Source: Roseateles depolymerans (lineage in GTDB: Bacteria; Pseudomonadota; Gammaproteobacteria; Burkholderiales; Burkholderiaceae_C). Taken from it: a stretch of DNA of 64,000 nucleotides. Below the pieces are notes generated by a model. The model did no database searches. It saw only the letters and a program-made list of their open reading frames with translations, and was not told the origin of the DNA. The position numbers were made by a program, and so were the translations under genes. The stretch is from positions 1 to 64,000 of the forward strand of contig QFOD01000003.1 in the NCBI GenBank assembly GCA_003241055.1. Direction: 5' to 3'. The stretch's first letter is position 1; each line of letters begins with the position of its first letter. Of this stretch, positions 1-8,184 are shown in pieces.

Positions 1-459
1 GTGCATGATGGCCTCGTCGCCGAGCCGGTGTGGACCGATCCGCTGTCGGTGATCGTGCCCGCACGCCACCCCTTGCTGGCACACGTGCAGGTGCCGCTGG
101 CCGAAGCCTTGAAGTTCCCGCTGGTTCTGTGCCATCCCGAATCGGGATCGGGCTGCCGCCATCAGATTCAAGCGCTGCTGCAGGACGCAGGCACGCCCCT
201 CAAGCTGGTCGATGAAGTGACCAGCCTGGGCGTGATGCTGACCTTGGTCGGCGCCGGCTACGGCATCGGTTTCGCCATCGCCTCGCAGGTGCAGACGCTA
301 CAGCGCCCGGACATCTCCATTCGTCCCCTGGCCGGCACCCCACCGATGCTCTCTACCTACCTGCTGCGCCGCCATGGCGACCCCTCCGAGCCCATGAAGC
401 GGTTCATCGAGCGGGTGAAAGACGGGGCTGCGCCGGTCGATGATGAGCCAGTCCTTTGA
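1..459 (+). CDS. LysR-type regulator, C-terminal part (cut by window edge)
   Basis: This is the last 152 residues of a LysR-family transcriptional regulator; the N-terminal helix-turn-helix lies before the window. What is visible is the periplasmic-binding-like effector domain: a strand giving DPLSVIVPARHPLL, then PLVLCHPESGSG, which fits the inducer-pocket region, and VTSLGVMLTLVGAGYGIGFA, which matches the VxxGxGIxxxP-like region of LysR effector domains. It ends at TGA 457-459. The regulated gene cannot be deduced, since the nearest downstream gene starts about 870 bases away. Confidence 0.85.
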   Translation: MHDGLVAEPVWTDPLSVIVPARHPLLAHVQVPLAEALKFPLVLCHPESGSGCRHQIQALLQDAGTPLKLVDEVTSLGVMLTLVGAGYGIGFAIASQVQTLQRPDISIRPLAGTPPMLSTYLLRRHGDPSEPMKRFIERVKDGAAPVDDEPVL

Positions 460-1332
460 GGACGCAGCTCGCCTGTCCGTTGCGACCTGTGGCGTGGTGT
501 GCCAGAGGACAGATAAACTTCAGAATGAATCCGATGCTCTGGCTGTCGATGGATGTGCTTGGCTCGCTTTGGATCACCCGCAACGGCCTGCGTTGACCAG
601 GCCGAAGATTTGAGTCCACAATCGAGTCCATTCCGTGACGCCCGGATCGGAAAAGACGTGCGTAATCAACGAGCTAGAAACCGGGTGCTGTTCCCGATGC
701 CGGCCAGCCTTTCAGAGGCGCCCTGACGGCTGTCATTTTTCCTTAGGCCGCCGCTTGCAAGCACGAGTGGCAGCCCGCGTCTATCCTGCGAGGCCTTCTG
801 TTGGTGCCGAGCCGCCAACAGCCGAACGACTGGGTTCGGCCCGCAAGCAAGATCAAGTTCCGAGCACTGTCCCGGCCCTGTCACTTTGGCGGTGTGATTT
901 GTGACAGTTGCTGCGCACCGCCTGCCGGTGCGGGGGGGGCGTGTCGTTGTGGAATTGCGACAGGCTGAGTCACTTTACCGACGCGCCCTCACTCGCGAGG
1001 GCGCTTCCTTAAATGGTGCGTTCTTGCTGCAACGATGCCGAATTTGCGCCAATTCGGCGACTTATTCGTCCGATGTTGTGCATCCGGCAAAAAGTTCATG
1101 CTCCGATTTGGTGCCATTTTCGAGCCGGCGAGCCGCATGGCGGCCACTTCTGACTTACCCGTAAAGTTCCGTCACAGAAAGTCATGACAATTCCGTCACT
1201 GTCGCGAGTCGGTCCGTCAGTTGTTGGGGTCCGTGCGGCAAAAGTCGGCGCTTCGCGGTCGGACTTGTTCGTAGTTGTTGGCGTTTCTTACAAATCATGC
1301 ACGTTTGCGCGTGCTTACTAGGAGTTACGAAG
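460..1332. other. 873-base region without a convincing gene
   Basis: Between the LysR tail and the TonB receptor I see no ORF with a start site, codon use or protein similarity I would trust. Short ORFs in several frames read as arginine- and proline-rich noise. The stretch holds a hairpin at 983-1004 and a near-direct repeat of TTCCGTCAC at about 1166 and 1190. A small GCACG/CGTGC hairpin lies about 5 bases before the ribosome site of the receptor gene. It is probably the long upstream control region of the receptor, possibly with decayed coding remains. Confidence 0.5.
983..1004 (+). terminator. GC-rich hairpin, possible weak terminator
   Basis: GCGCCCTC and GAGGGCGC form an 8-bp stem around a 6-base loop, followed by TTCCTT. 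The T-run is short, so termination is uncertain. Confidence 0.35.
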
Positions 1333-3765
1333 ATGAATAGCAGACTGTTCTGCAAGACCGCAGCGGCGATGGCCGTGGCTGTTCTGGCGGCCGCTACGGC
1401 GCAGGCGCAGCAGGCCTCGGCCAAGGACGACGACGCAACGCCGCGAGCCAAGGACGACACGGTTCGCCTGGGCACCATCACGGTGGTCGGTACCGGCAAG
1501 CTGGGTTCGGGTCTGATGATCAATGACGACTCCGTCAAGGGTCGCAGCACGATCACCAAGGCGTCGATCGAAAAGGATCGTTCCACCGGCAACTCCTACC
1601 AGACCATTGCGCTGCTGCCGGGCGTGAACACCTACAACTACGATGCCACCGGCCTGTTCGGCGGCGGTCTGTCCATCCGTGGTTTCAATTCGGATCAGCT
1701 GGGCTTCACCGTGAACGGCGTGCCGGTCAACGACTCCGGCAACTACGCGGTCTACCCGCAAGAGTTCATCGACACCGAGAACGTCTGCCAGACGTCGGTG
1801 GCTCAGGGCTCGACCGAGCTCGAGACCGCCAGTGGCGGTGCATCCGGCGGCGCGGTCAGCATCATCACCTGCGACCCCACCGACAAGCGTCGCGTGCGCG
1901 TGTCCCAGACCCTGGGTGGTCTGAGCATGACCCGTACCTATGTGCGCTATGACACCGGCCGTTTCGCCAACGACATGGCCAAGCTGTTCATCAGCGCCTC
2001 GCACACGGAAGCGGACAAGTGGAAGGGTGAAGGCAAGGCCAAGAAGGACCACGTCGACTTCGGCTTCTCGCTGGACCTGTCCGAAGACAACAAGATCCTG
2101 GGTTCGGTGCTGTACAACCGCGCCGTCAACAACAACATCTTCAACCCGACGCTGGCTCAGCTGAACACCAACGGCTACTACGGCGACTTCGCGACGACGT
2201 TCAAGCCGCGTGTTCCGGGTGTGAACGGCACGGCGCAGACCGAAAGCGGCACGAGCGGCCCGGCCGTCTATTACGGCACCTCGCTGAATCCCTTCGAGAA
2301 CGTGATTGCCTCGGTGTCCGGCTCCTTCAAGCTGGCCAAGGACACCTACCTGAAGGTTCAGCCCTACTTCTGGTATGGCTTCGGCAACGGCGGCTGGTCC
2401 GACATGACGCTGAGCGAGAAGTCGGGCGTGCTGGGCGGCGCTGTCGACCTGAACGGCGACGGCGACACGCTGGACACGGTCCGTGTGGCGCGTTCCAGCG
2501 TCACGCGTACCCAGCGTCCTGGCGTGACCTCGGAAATCAGCACGACGATCGACAACCACTATCTGAAGGCGGGTGTCTGGTACGAGCGTGCCCAGCACCG
2601 TCAGACGCAGCCTGCCGTCCAGCTGAACGCCGACGGCTCGCCCGCTGACAAGTGGCTGCAAAACGGCTGCATCCAGCGCGTGGATGGCAGCTGCTACGAA
2701 GGCCGTGACTGGAAGACGGTGAGCACGTCCTACCAGGTGTATTTCAACGACCAGATCAGCTTCATGGGCGACCGTGGCCTGCTGTCCCTGGGCGTGCGCC
2801 TGCCGACCGTGTCGCGTGACGTGACCAGCTTCGCCAGCGAAGGCACCATCCGCTCGTACGCAACCGCGACCTCGACGACCTACAGCAGCGTGTCGCAGGG
2901 CTACCAGATCAAGCGCAACTTCCATGAGGCGCTGCCTCAGATCGGTGTCCGCTTCAATCTGGATGCGCGTCAACAGGTCTTCGCCAACGTGGCCAAGAAC
3001 TTCCGCGCGCCGGCCAACTTCGCATTCACGGGTGCGAACGTCCGCTTCGTCGGGGGCGTGATCCAGCCGATCCAGGACATCAAGGCCGAAACCTCGGTCA
3101 TGACGGACGTGGGCTATCGCTTCCAGTCGCGTGAGTTCTCTGTGACGGCCACGTTCTTCAACTCTGACTTCAAGAATCGTCAGGCCAACGCCACCGACCC
3201 GAACACGCTGGTCAGCGTCTACACCAACGCCGGTCGCGTGAACAACCGCGGCTTCGAGCTCGAAGCCGGTACGGGTGTGTTCAACGGCTTCTCGGTCTAC
3301 GGCTCGATCACCGCTCAGAAGAGCGAAATGAAGGACAACCTGGCGACCTCGTCGGCCACCAGCGGTGCCGCACCGGTGGTGCTGCCGACGTCGGGCAAGC
3401 AGTTCGGCACCACGCCGCGCTTCATGGCCGGTATCGCGCTGCAGTACGAGCAAGGCCCGTTCTATGCTCGCGTGAAGGGCAAGTACACCGGCTCGCAATA
3501 CGCGACGCTGATGAACGACGAGCAGGCCCCGGGCTACGTGGTGGGTGATCTGGACGCCGGCTACAAGTTTGGTGACTTCGGCATGATGAAGAACACCAAG
3601 CTGGCGCTGAACATCAGCAACATCGGCAGCGCTCGCTATCGCAACCCGTCCTCGGGTACCGTGACGAACGCGATCGCCTACCAGGGTTCCACCGTGTCGG
3701 CCCCGACCTACTACCTGGGTGCCCCGCGCCTGACGACGCTGACCCTGAGCGCCGACTTCGAGTAA
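1333..3765 (+). CDS. TonB-dependent outer-membrane receptor
   Basis: This encodes an 810-residue outer-membrane beta-barrel that would import a ligand such as an iron chelate, vitamin or oligosaccharide using TonB energy. The start at 1333 is preferred over the in-frame ATG at 1297 because it follows AGGAG at 1320-1324 and opens a clean signal peptide (MNSRLFCKTAAAMAVAVLAA, cut after AQA). A plug domain follows at about residues 60-180, including GGGLSIRGFNSDQ, FTVNGVPVND and the glycine-rich GGASGGAVSI. The rest is barrel strands ending in LTLSADFE. No TonB, transporter or sigma/anti-sigma partner lies next to it, so the substrate is unknown. A terminator follows the stop. Confidence 0.93.
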   Translation: MNSRLFCKTAAAMAVAVLAAATAQAQQASAKDDDATPRAKDDTVRLGTITVVGTGKLGSGLMINDDSVKGRSTITKASIEKDRSTGNSYQTIALLPGVNTYNYDATGLFGGGLSIRGFNSDQLGFTVNGVPVNDSGNYAVYPQEFIDTENVCQTSVAQGSTELETASGGASGGAVSIITCDPTDKRRVRVSQTLGGLSMTRTYVRYDTGRFANDMAKLFISASHTEADKWKGEGKAKKDHVDFGFSLDLSEDNKILGSVLYNRAVNNNIFNPTLAQLNTNGYYGDFATTFKPRVPGVNGTAQTESGTSGPAVYYGTSLNPFENVIASVSGSFKLAKDTYLKVQPYFWYGFGNGGWSDMTLSEKSGVLGGAVDLNGDGDTLDTVRVARSSVTRTQRPGVTSEISTTIDNHYLKAGVWYERAQHRQTQPAVQLNADGSPADKWLQNGCIQRVDGSCYEGRDWKTVSTSYQVYFNDQISFMGDRGLLSLGVRLPTVSRDVTSFASEGTIRSYATATSTTYSSVSQGYQIKRNFHEALPQIGVRFNLDARQQVFANVAKNFRAPANFAFTGANVRFVGGVIQPIQDIKAETSVMTDVGYRFQSREFSVTATFFNSDFKNRQANATDPNTLVSVYTNAGRVNNRGFELEAGTGVFNGFSVYGSITAQKSEMKDNLATSSATSGAAPVVLPTSGKQFGTTPRFMAGIALQYEQGPFYARVKGKYTGSQYATLMNDEQAPGYVVGDLDAGYKFGDFGMMKNTKLALNISNIGSARYRNPSSGTVTNAIAYQGSTVSAPTYYLGAPRLTTLTLSADFE

Positions 3766-3776
3766 GCGCTGATCCA

Positions 3777-3801
3777 GACGGGAATCCTCTCGATTCCCGT
3801 C
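3777..3801 (+). repeat. Inverted repeat after the TonB receptor
   Basis: GACGGGAAT and ATTCCCGTC pair perfectly around CCTCTCG, 11 bases after the receptor stop. No T-run follows, so it is more likely an mRNA 3' end stabiliser or an accessory to the next hairpin than a terminator. Confidence 0.5.
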
Positions 3802-3812
3802 CGAATCGATGG

Positions 3813-3848
3813 ACCGCGAGTGCCGCTTCGGCGGCCTCGCGGTTTTTT
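3813..3848 (+). terminator. Rho-independent terminator of the TonB receptor gene
   Basis: ACCGCGAG plus GCCGC pairs with GCGGC plus CTCGCGGT around a TTCG tetraloop, followed by TTTTTT. This is a textbook intrinsic terminator on the plus strand. It ends just before the stop codon of the convergent dehydrogenase gene. Confidence 0.9.
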
Positions 3849-3856
3849 CGTTGGGC

Positions 3857-5341
3857 TCAGCGCAGCACGTCGCCCAGGCAGAGGTACTTGACCTCCACAT
3901 AGTCGTCCATGCCCTGGCGCGCGCCCTCGCGGCCCAGGCCCGATTGCTTCACGCCGCCGAAGGGCACCTCGGCCGTGGCGATCAGGCCGGTGTTGACGCC
4001 CACCATGCCGTACTCCAGTGCCTCGCCGACACGGAAGATGCGGCCGATGTCGCGGCTGTAGAAGTAGCTCGCCAGGCCGAACTCGGTGGCGTTGGCCAGT
4101 TGCACCGCCTCGGCCTCGGTCTGGAACCGGAACACCGGCGCGATGGGGCCGAAGGTCTCCTCGCGCGAGCACAGCATCTGCGCGTTGGCGTCGGCCAGCA
4201 GCGTGGGCTCGAAGAAGTGACCGCCGGCCGCCTCAACCCGTTTGCCGCCGGCCACCACGCGAGCGCCCAGCGCGATCGCGTCGGCCACGTGGGACTCAAC
4301 CTTCTGCAGTGCCTGCTCGTCGATCAGCGGGCCGACATTCACGCCGGCCTCGAAGCCATTGCCCACCTTGAGCGCTGCGACCTTGGATGCCAGCTTCTCC
4401 AGGAAGGCGTCGTACACGCCGGCCTGCACGTAGAGGCGGTTGGCGCACACGCAGGTCTGGCCCGCGTTGCGGTACTTGCTGGCGATGGCGCCGTCCACGG
4501 CCGAGTCCAGGTCGGCGTCGTCGAACACGATGAAGGGCGCGTTGCCGCCCAGTTCCAGGCTGAGCTTCTTGATCGTGGGCGCGCATTGCTTCATCAGGAT
4601 GCGGCCGACCTCGGTGGAACCGGTGAACGACAGGTGCTTCACCGTGTCGCTCTCGCACAGCACATGGCCGATCTCGATCGACTGGGCGGCGTCGGCAGTG
4701 AGCAGATTCAGCACGCCCGAGGGCATGCCCGCCCGTTGCGCCAACTCGGCCACGGCCAGTGCGGTCAGCGGCGTGGCCTCAGCCGGCTTGATGACCACGG
4801 TGCAGCCCGCGGCCAGTGCCGGCGCCACCTTGCGGGTGATCATGGCCAGCGGGAAGTTCCACGGCGTGATGGCCGCGCAGACGCCGATGGCCTGCTTGAC
4901 GACGAGGTAGCGCTTGTTCGGGTCGGTCGTCGGGATGGTCTCGCCGTAGATGCGCTTGCCTTCCTCGGCAAACCACTCGATGAAGCTGGCGCCATAGACC
5001 ACCTCGCCGCGGGCTTCGGCCAGCGGCTTGCCCTGCTCGGCGGTCATCAGCCGGGCGAGATCGTCGGCATGCTTGATCAGCAGTTGCTGCCAGCGCATCA
5101 GCACGGCGGCCCGTTCCTTGGCGGTCTTGCCACGCCAGGCGGGCAGGGCGTTGGCAGCGGCAGCGATGGCGGCTTCGGCCTCGGCGCGGCCCAGATTGGG
5201 CACGCTGGCCAGTTCGCGCCCGGTGGCGGGATCGACCACGGCGAAGCTCTCGGCCGCACCCACCCATTCGCCGTTGATCAGTGCCTGCGTCCGCAACAGG
5301 CTGGCATCGTCAAGTTGCAACAACGGGCTGTCTTGTTCCAT
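3857..5341 (-). CDS. gabD: NAD(P)-dependent succinate-semialdehyde dehydrogenase
   Basis: This is a 494-residue aldehyde dehydrogenase that oxidises succinate semialdehyde to succinate, the last step of GABA catabolism. The NAD-binding and catalytic features are in place: FTGSTEVGR around residue 240, the general-base segment LSLELGGNAPF around 260, and the catalytic-cysteine segment GQTCVCANR around 295, which is the form typical of the GabD subfamily. The start at 5341 is chosen because AGGAG lies 8 bases upstream; a longer in-frame reading has no ribosome site. Length fits the family. No gabT or GABA permease is adjacent, so it stands alone and divergent from alaS. Confidence 0.92.
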   Translation of the reverse strand: MEQDSPLLQLDDASLLRTQALINGEWVGAAESFAVVDPATGRELASVPNLGRAEAEAAIAAAANALPAWRGKTAKERAAVLMRWQQLLIKHADDLARLMTAEQGKPLAEARGEVVYGASFIEWFAEEGKRIYGETIPTTDPNKRYLVVKQAIGVCAAITPWNFPLAMITRKVAPALAAGCTVVIKPAEATPLTALAVAELAQRAGMPSGVLNLLTADAAQSIEIGHVLCESDTVKHLSFTGSTEVGRILMKQCAPTIKKLSLELGGNAPFIVFDDADLDSAVDGAIASKYRNAGQTCVCANRLYVQAGVYDAFLEKLASKVAALKVGNGFEAGVNVGPLIDEQALQKVESHVADAIALGARVVAGGKRVEAAGGHFFEPTLLADANAQMLCSREETFGPIAPVFRFQTEAEAVQLANATEFGLASYFYSRDIGRIFRVGEALEYGMVGVNTGLIATAEVPFGGVKQSGLGREGARQGMDDYVEVKYLCLGDVLR

Positions 5342-5383
5342 CAGAGTTCTCCTTCGGTCAGCCCGGCACTCTAACCCTCTCCC

Positions 5384-5389
5384 TACAAT
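5384..5389 (+). promoter_or_regulatory. Possible -10 box of alaS
   Basis: TACAAT lies 39 bases before the alaS ATG in the 86-base gap shared with the divergent gabD. The matching -35 region (GCCCGG at 17 bases) is poor, so this is a weak call. Confidence 0.35.
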
Positions 5390-5427
5390 CGCCCTCTTTG
5401 CCACAGACTTTTCCAGGACGCCCCTGA

Positions 5428-8055
5428 ATGAAAGCCGCCGAGATCCGCCAGACCTTTCTGAAGTTCTTTGAGTCCAAGGGACACCAGATCGTTGCGTCCA
5501 GCCCGGTCGTGCCTGGCGACGATCCGACGCTGCTGTTCACCAACGCGGGCATGAACCAGTTCAAGGACGTGTTCCTGGGCTTCGACAAGCGGGCCTACAC
5601 CCGCGCCACCACCAGCCAGAAGTGCATCCGTGCCGGTGGCAAGCACAACGATCTGGACAACGTCGGCTATACCGCGCGTCATCACACCTTCTTCGAGATG
5701 CTGGGCAACTTCAGCTTCGGCGACTACTTCAAGAAGGATGCGATCTCCTACGCGTGGGAACTGCTGACCGTGCACTTCAAGCTGCCGGCGGAGAAGCTGT
5801 GGGTGACGGTCTACGCCGAGGATGACGAGGCCTACGAGATCTGGAACAAGCAGGTGGGCGTGCCTGCCGAGCGCATCGTGCGCATCGGCGACAACAAGGG
5901 CGCGCGCTACATGTCCGACAACTTCTGGATGATGGGCGACACCGGCCCCTGCGGCCCCTGCACCGAGATCTTCTACGACCACGGCCCCGAGGTCGCCGGC
6001 GGCCCTCCGGGCTCGCCCGGGGAAGACGGCGATCGCTATATCGAGATCTGGAACAACGTCTTCATGCAGTTCAATCGCACCGAAGACGGTGTGATGCACC
6101 CGCTACCCAAGCCCTCGGTGGACACCGGCATGGGCCTGGAGCGTCTGGCCGCCGTGCTGCAGCACGTGCACAGCAACTACGAGATCGACACCTTCGTCAC
6201 CCTGATCAACGCCGCCAAGAATGCGGTGGACGAAGCGGCCGGCGGCGGCGACTGCGACAAGGACAGCCCTTCGCTGAAGGTGATTGCCGACCACATCCGC
6301 GCCTGCTCGTTCACCGTGGTGGACGGTGTCATCCCCGGCAACGCCGGCCGCGGCTATGTGCTGCGCCGTATCGCCCGCCGGGCGATCCGTCACGGCTACA
6401 AGCTGGGCGCACGCACGCCCTTCTTCCACAAGCTGGTGGCCGCGCTGGCGGCCGAGATGGGCGACGCCTACCCCGAGCTGCGCCAGGCCGAGAAGCGCGT
6501 CACCGACGTGCTGAAGCAGGAGGAGGAGCGCTTCTTCCAGACCATCGCCACCGGCATGGAGATCCTGGAGGGCGCGTTGGCCCAGGGTGGCAATGTTGAC
6601 GGCGACACCGCCTTCAAGCTGCACGACACCTACGGCTTTCCGGTGGACCTGACCGCCGACGTCTGCCGCGAGCGCGGCGTGACCGTGGACGAAGCCCGCT
6701 TCCACGAACTGCTGGAAGAGCAGAAGAACCGTGCCCGCGCGGCCGGCAAGTTCAAGATGGCCCAGGGCCTGGCCTACAGCGGCACGCCCACGAACTTCCA
6801 GGGCTACGAGCACCTGAGCGTGGAGGGTGCCAAGGTCACGGCGGTCTACGTGGACGGCGCCTCGGTGGAGCAGGCCCACGCGGGCGACGATGTGGTCGTG
6901 GTGCTGGACCAGACCCCTTTCTATGCCGAGAGCGGCGGCCAGGCGGGCGACGCCGGCGAGCTGCGCAACGGCACGACCCGCGTGGTCGTGGAAGACACGC
7001 TGAAGATCCAGGCCGACGTGTTCGGCCATCACGGCCATATCGGTGAAGGTTCGGTCAAGGTGGGCGATGTGTTCGCCGCGCGCGTCGACGCGGACCGCCG
7101 CGCCAAGACCGTGCGCAACCACAGCGCCACGCACCTGATGCACAAGGCGCTGCGCGAGGTGCTGGGCGCTCACGTGCAGCAGAAGGGCTCGCTGGTGAAT
7201 GCCGAGCGCACCCGTTTCGACTTCGCGCACAACGCGCCCATGACGGCCGAGGAGATCCGCGAGGTCGAGGCCCTGGTCAATGCCGAGATCCTGGCCAATG
7301 CCGGTGCCACGGCGCAGGTGATGGCCCTGGATGACGCGCAGAAGTCCGGCGCGATGATGCTGTTCGGCGAGAAGTACGGCGAGACCGTGCGCGTGCTGTC
7401 CATCGGTAGCTCCAAGGAGCTGTGCGGCGGCACGCACGTGAAGGCGACCGGCGACATCGGCCTGTTCAAGATCGTGGCCGAGTCCGGCGTGGCCGCCGGC
7501 ATCCGCCGTGTCGAGGCCGTGACGGGCGACAACGCGCTGAGCTATCTGCAGTCGCTGGAAAGCGCGATGCATGGCGCGGCCATGATGCTCAAGACCTCGC
7601 CGGCGGAGCTGGGCCTGCGCCTGAATGGCGTGCTCGAGCAGGTGCGTCAGCTCGAGAAGGAACTGGCCGCAGCCAAGAGCAAGCTGGCCTCGGCCCAGGG
7701 TGACGAGCTGATGGCCCAGGCCGTGGACGTGAAGGGTCTGAAGGTGCTGGCAGCCAAGCTGGAAGGTGCGGATGCCAAGACGCTGCGCGAGACGCTGGAC
7801 AAGCTCAAGGACAAGCTCAAGACCGCCGCCATCGTGCTGGCTGCGGTGGACGGCGACAAGGTTCAGCTGGCCGCCGGCGTGACGGCCGACAGCGTGGGCA
7901 AGGTCAAGGCCGGCGAACTGGTCAACTTCGTGGCGCAGCAGGTCGGCGGCAAGGGTGGCGGCAAGCCGGACATGGCCATGGCCGGCGGCACGCAGCCGGC
8001 CGGTGTGGCGGCGGCGCTGGCCAGCGTGTCAGCCTGGGTGGCCGAGCGGGTCTGA
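5428..8055 (+). CDS. alaS: Alanyl-tRNA synthetase
   Basis: This cytoplasmic enzyme charges tRNA-Ala and edits mischarged Ser or Gly. It is 875 residues, the usual bacterial length. The N-terminal catalytic class II core shows HHTFFEMLGNFSFGDYFK (motif 1 region, about residues 85-105) and the GMGLERLAAV segment of motif 3. The editing domain carries the zinc-binding HSATHLMH and CGGTH motifs at about residues 570 and 670. The C-terminal DHHA1-like domain ends the protein in a glycine-rich stretch. The start ATG follows a modest GGACG ribosome site. It is followed by a terminator hairpin shared with the convergent MCP gene. Confidence 0.98.
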   Translation: MKAAEIRQTFLKFFESKGHQIVASSPVVPGDDPTLLFTNAGMNQFKDVFLGFDKRAYTRATTSQKCIRAGGKHNDLDNVGYTARHHTFFEMLGNFSFGDYFKKDAISYAWELLTVHFKLPAEKLWVTVYAEDDEAYEIWNKQVGVPAERIVRIGDNKGARYMSDNFWMMGDTGPCGPCTEIFYDHGPEVAGGPPGSPGEDGDRYIEIWNNVFMQFNRTEDGVMHPLPKPSVDTGMGLERLAAVLQHVHSNYEIDTFVTLINAAKNAVDEAAGGGDCDKDSPSLKVIADHIRACSFTVVDGVIPGNAGRGYVLRRIARRAIRHGYKLGARTPFFHKLVAALAAEMGDAYPELRQAEKRVTDVLKQEEERFFQTIATGMEILEGALAQGGNVDGDTAFKLHDTYGFPVDLTADVCRERGVTVDEARFHELLEEQKNRARAAGKFKMAQGLAYSGTPTNFQGYEHLSVEGAKVTAVYVDGASVEQAHAGDDVVVVLDQTPFYAESGGQAGDAGELRNGTTRVVVEDTLKIQADVFGHHGHIGEGSVKVGDVFAARVDADRRAKTVRNHSATHLMHKALREVLGAHVQQKGSLVNAERTRFDFAHNAPMTAEEIREVEALVNAEILANAGATAQVMALDDAQKSGAMMLFGEKYGETVRVLSIGSSKELCGGTHVKATGDIGLFKIVAESGVAAGIRRVEAVTGDNALSYLQSLESAMHGAAMMLKTSPAELGLRLNGVLEQVRQLEKELAAAKSKLASAQGDELMAQAVDVKGLKVLAAKLEGADAKTLRETLDKLKDKLKTAAIVLAAVDGDKVQLAAGVTADSVGKVKAGELVNFVAQQVGGKGGGKPDMAMAGGTQPAGVAAALASVSAWVAERV

Positions 8056-8120
8056 TGCCGGTTCGTATGGGCGGTTCGCGTTGGCCTTCAGGCTGATGCG
8101 AGGCCAGACGCTCACCAGAA

Positions 8121-8156
8121 GACAAAGCCCGAGCGCGTCAGCGGTCGGGCTTTGTC
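8121..8156. terminator. Shared hairpin terminator between alaS and the MCP gene
   Basis: GACAAAGCCCGA (8121-8132) pairs perfectly with TCGGGCTTTGTC (8145-8156) around a 12-base loop. The outer arms supply T-rich ends on both strands, as expected for a bidirectional terminator between convergent genes. Confidence 0.8.
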
Positions 8157-8184
8157 GTTGCTGGGGCTTGTTTTGTTGCGGTGC

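Noticed and set aside
635..1164. Two ORFs of 87-89 residues before the TonB receptor
   Set aside because: They have no ribosome site and implausible composition, and a hairpin interrupts the second. They look like chance ORFs.
1318..3900. 860-residue antisense ORF over the TonB receptor
   Set aside because: It is the mirror of a well-supported gene in GC-rich DNA, and its translation is Arg/Val/His-rich noise with no signal or domain.
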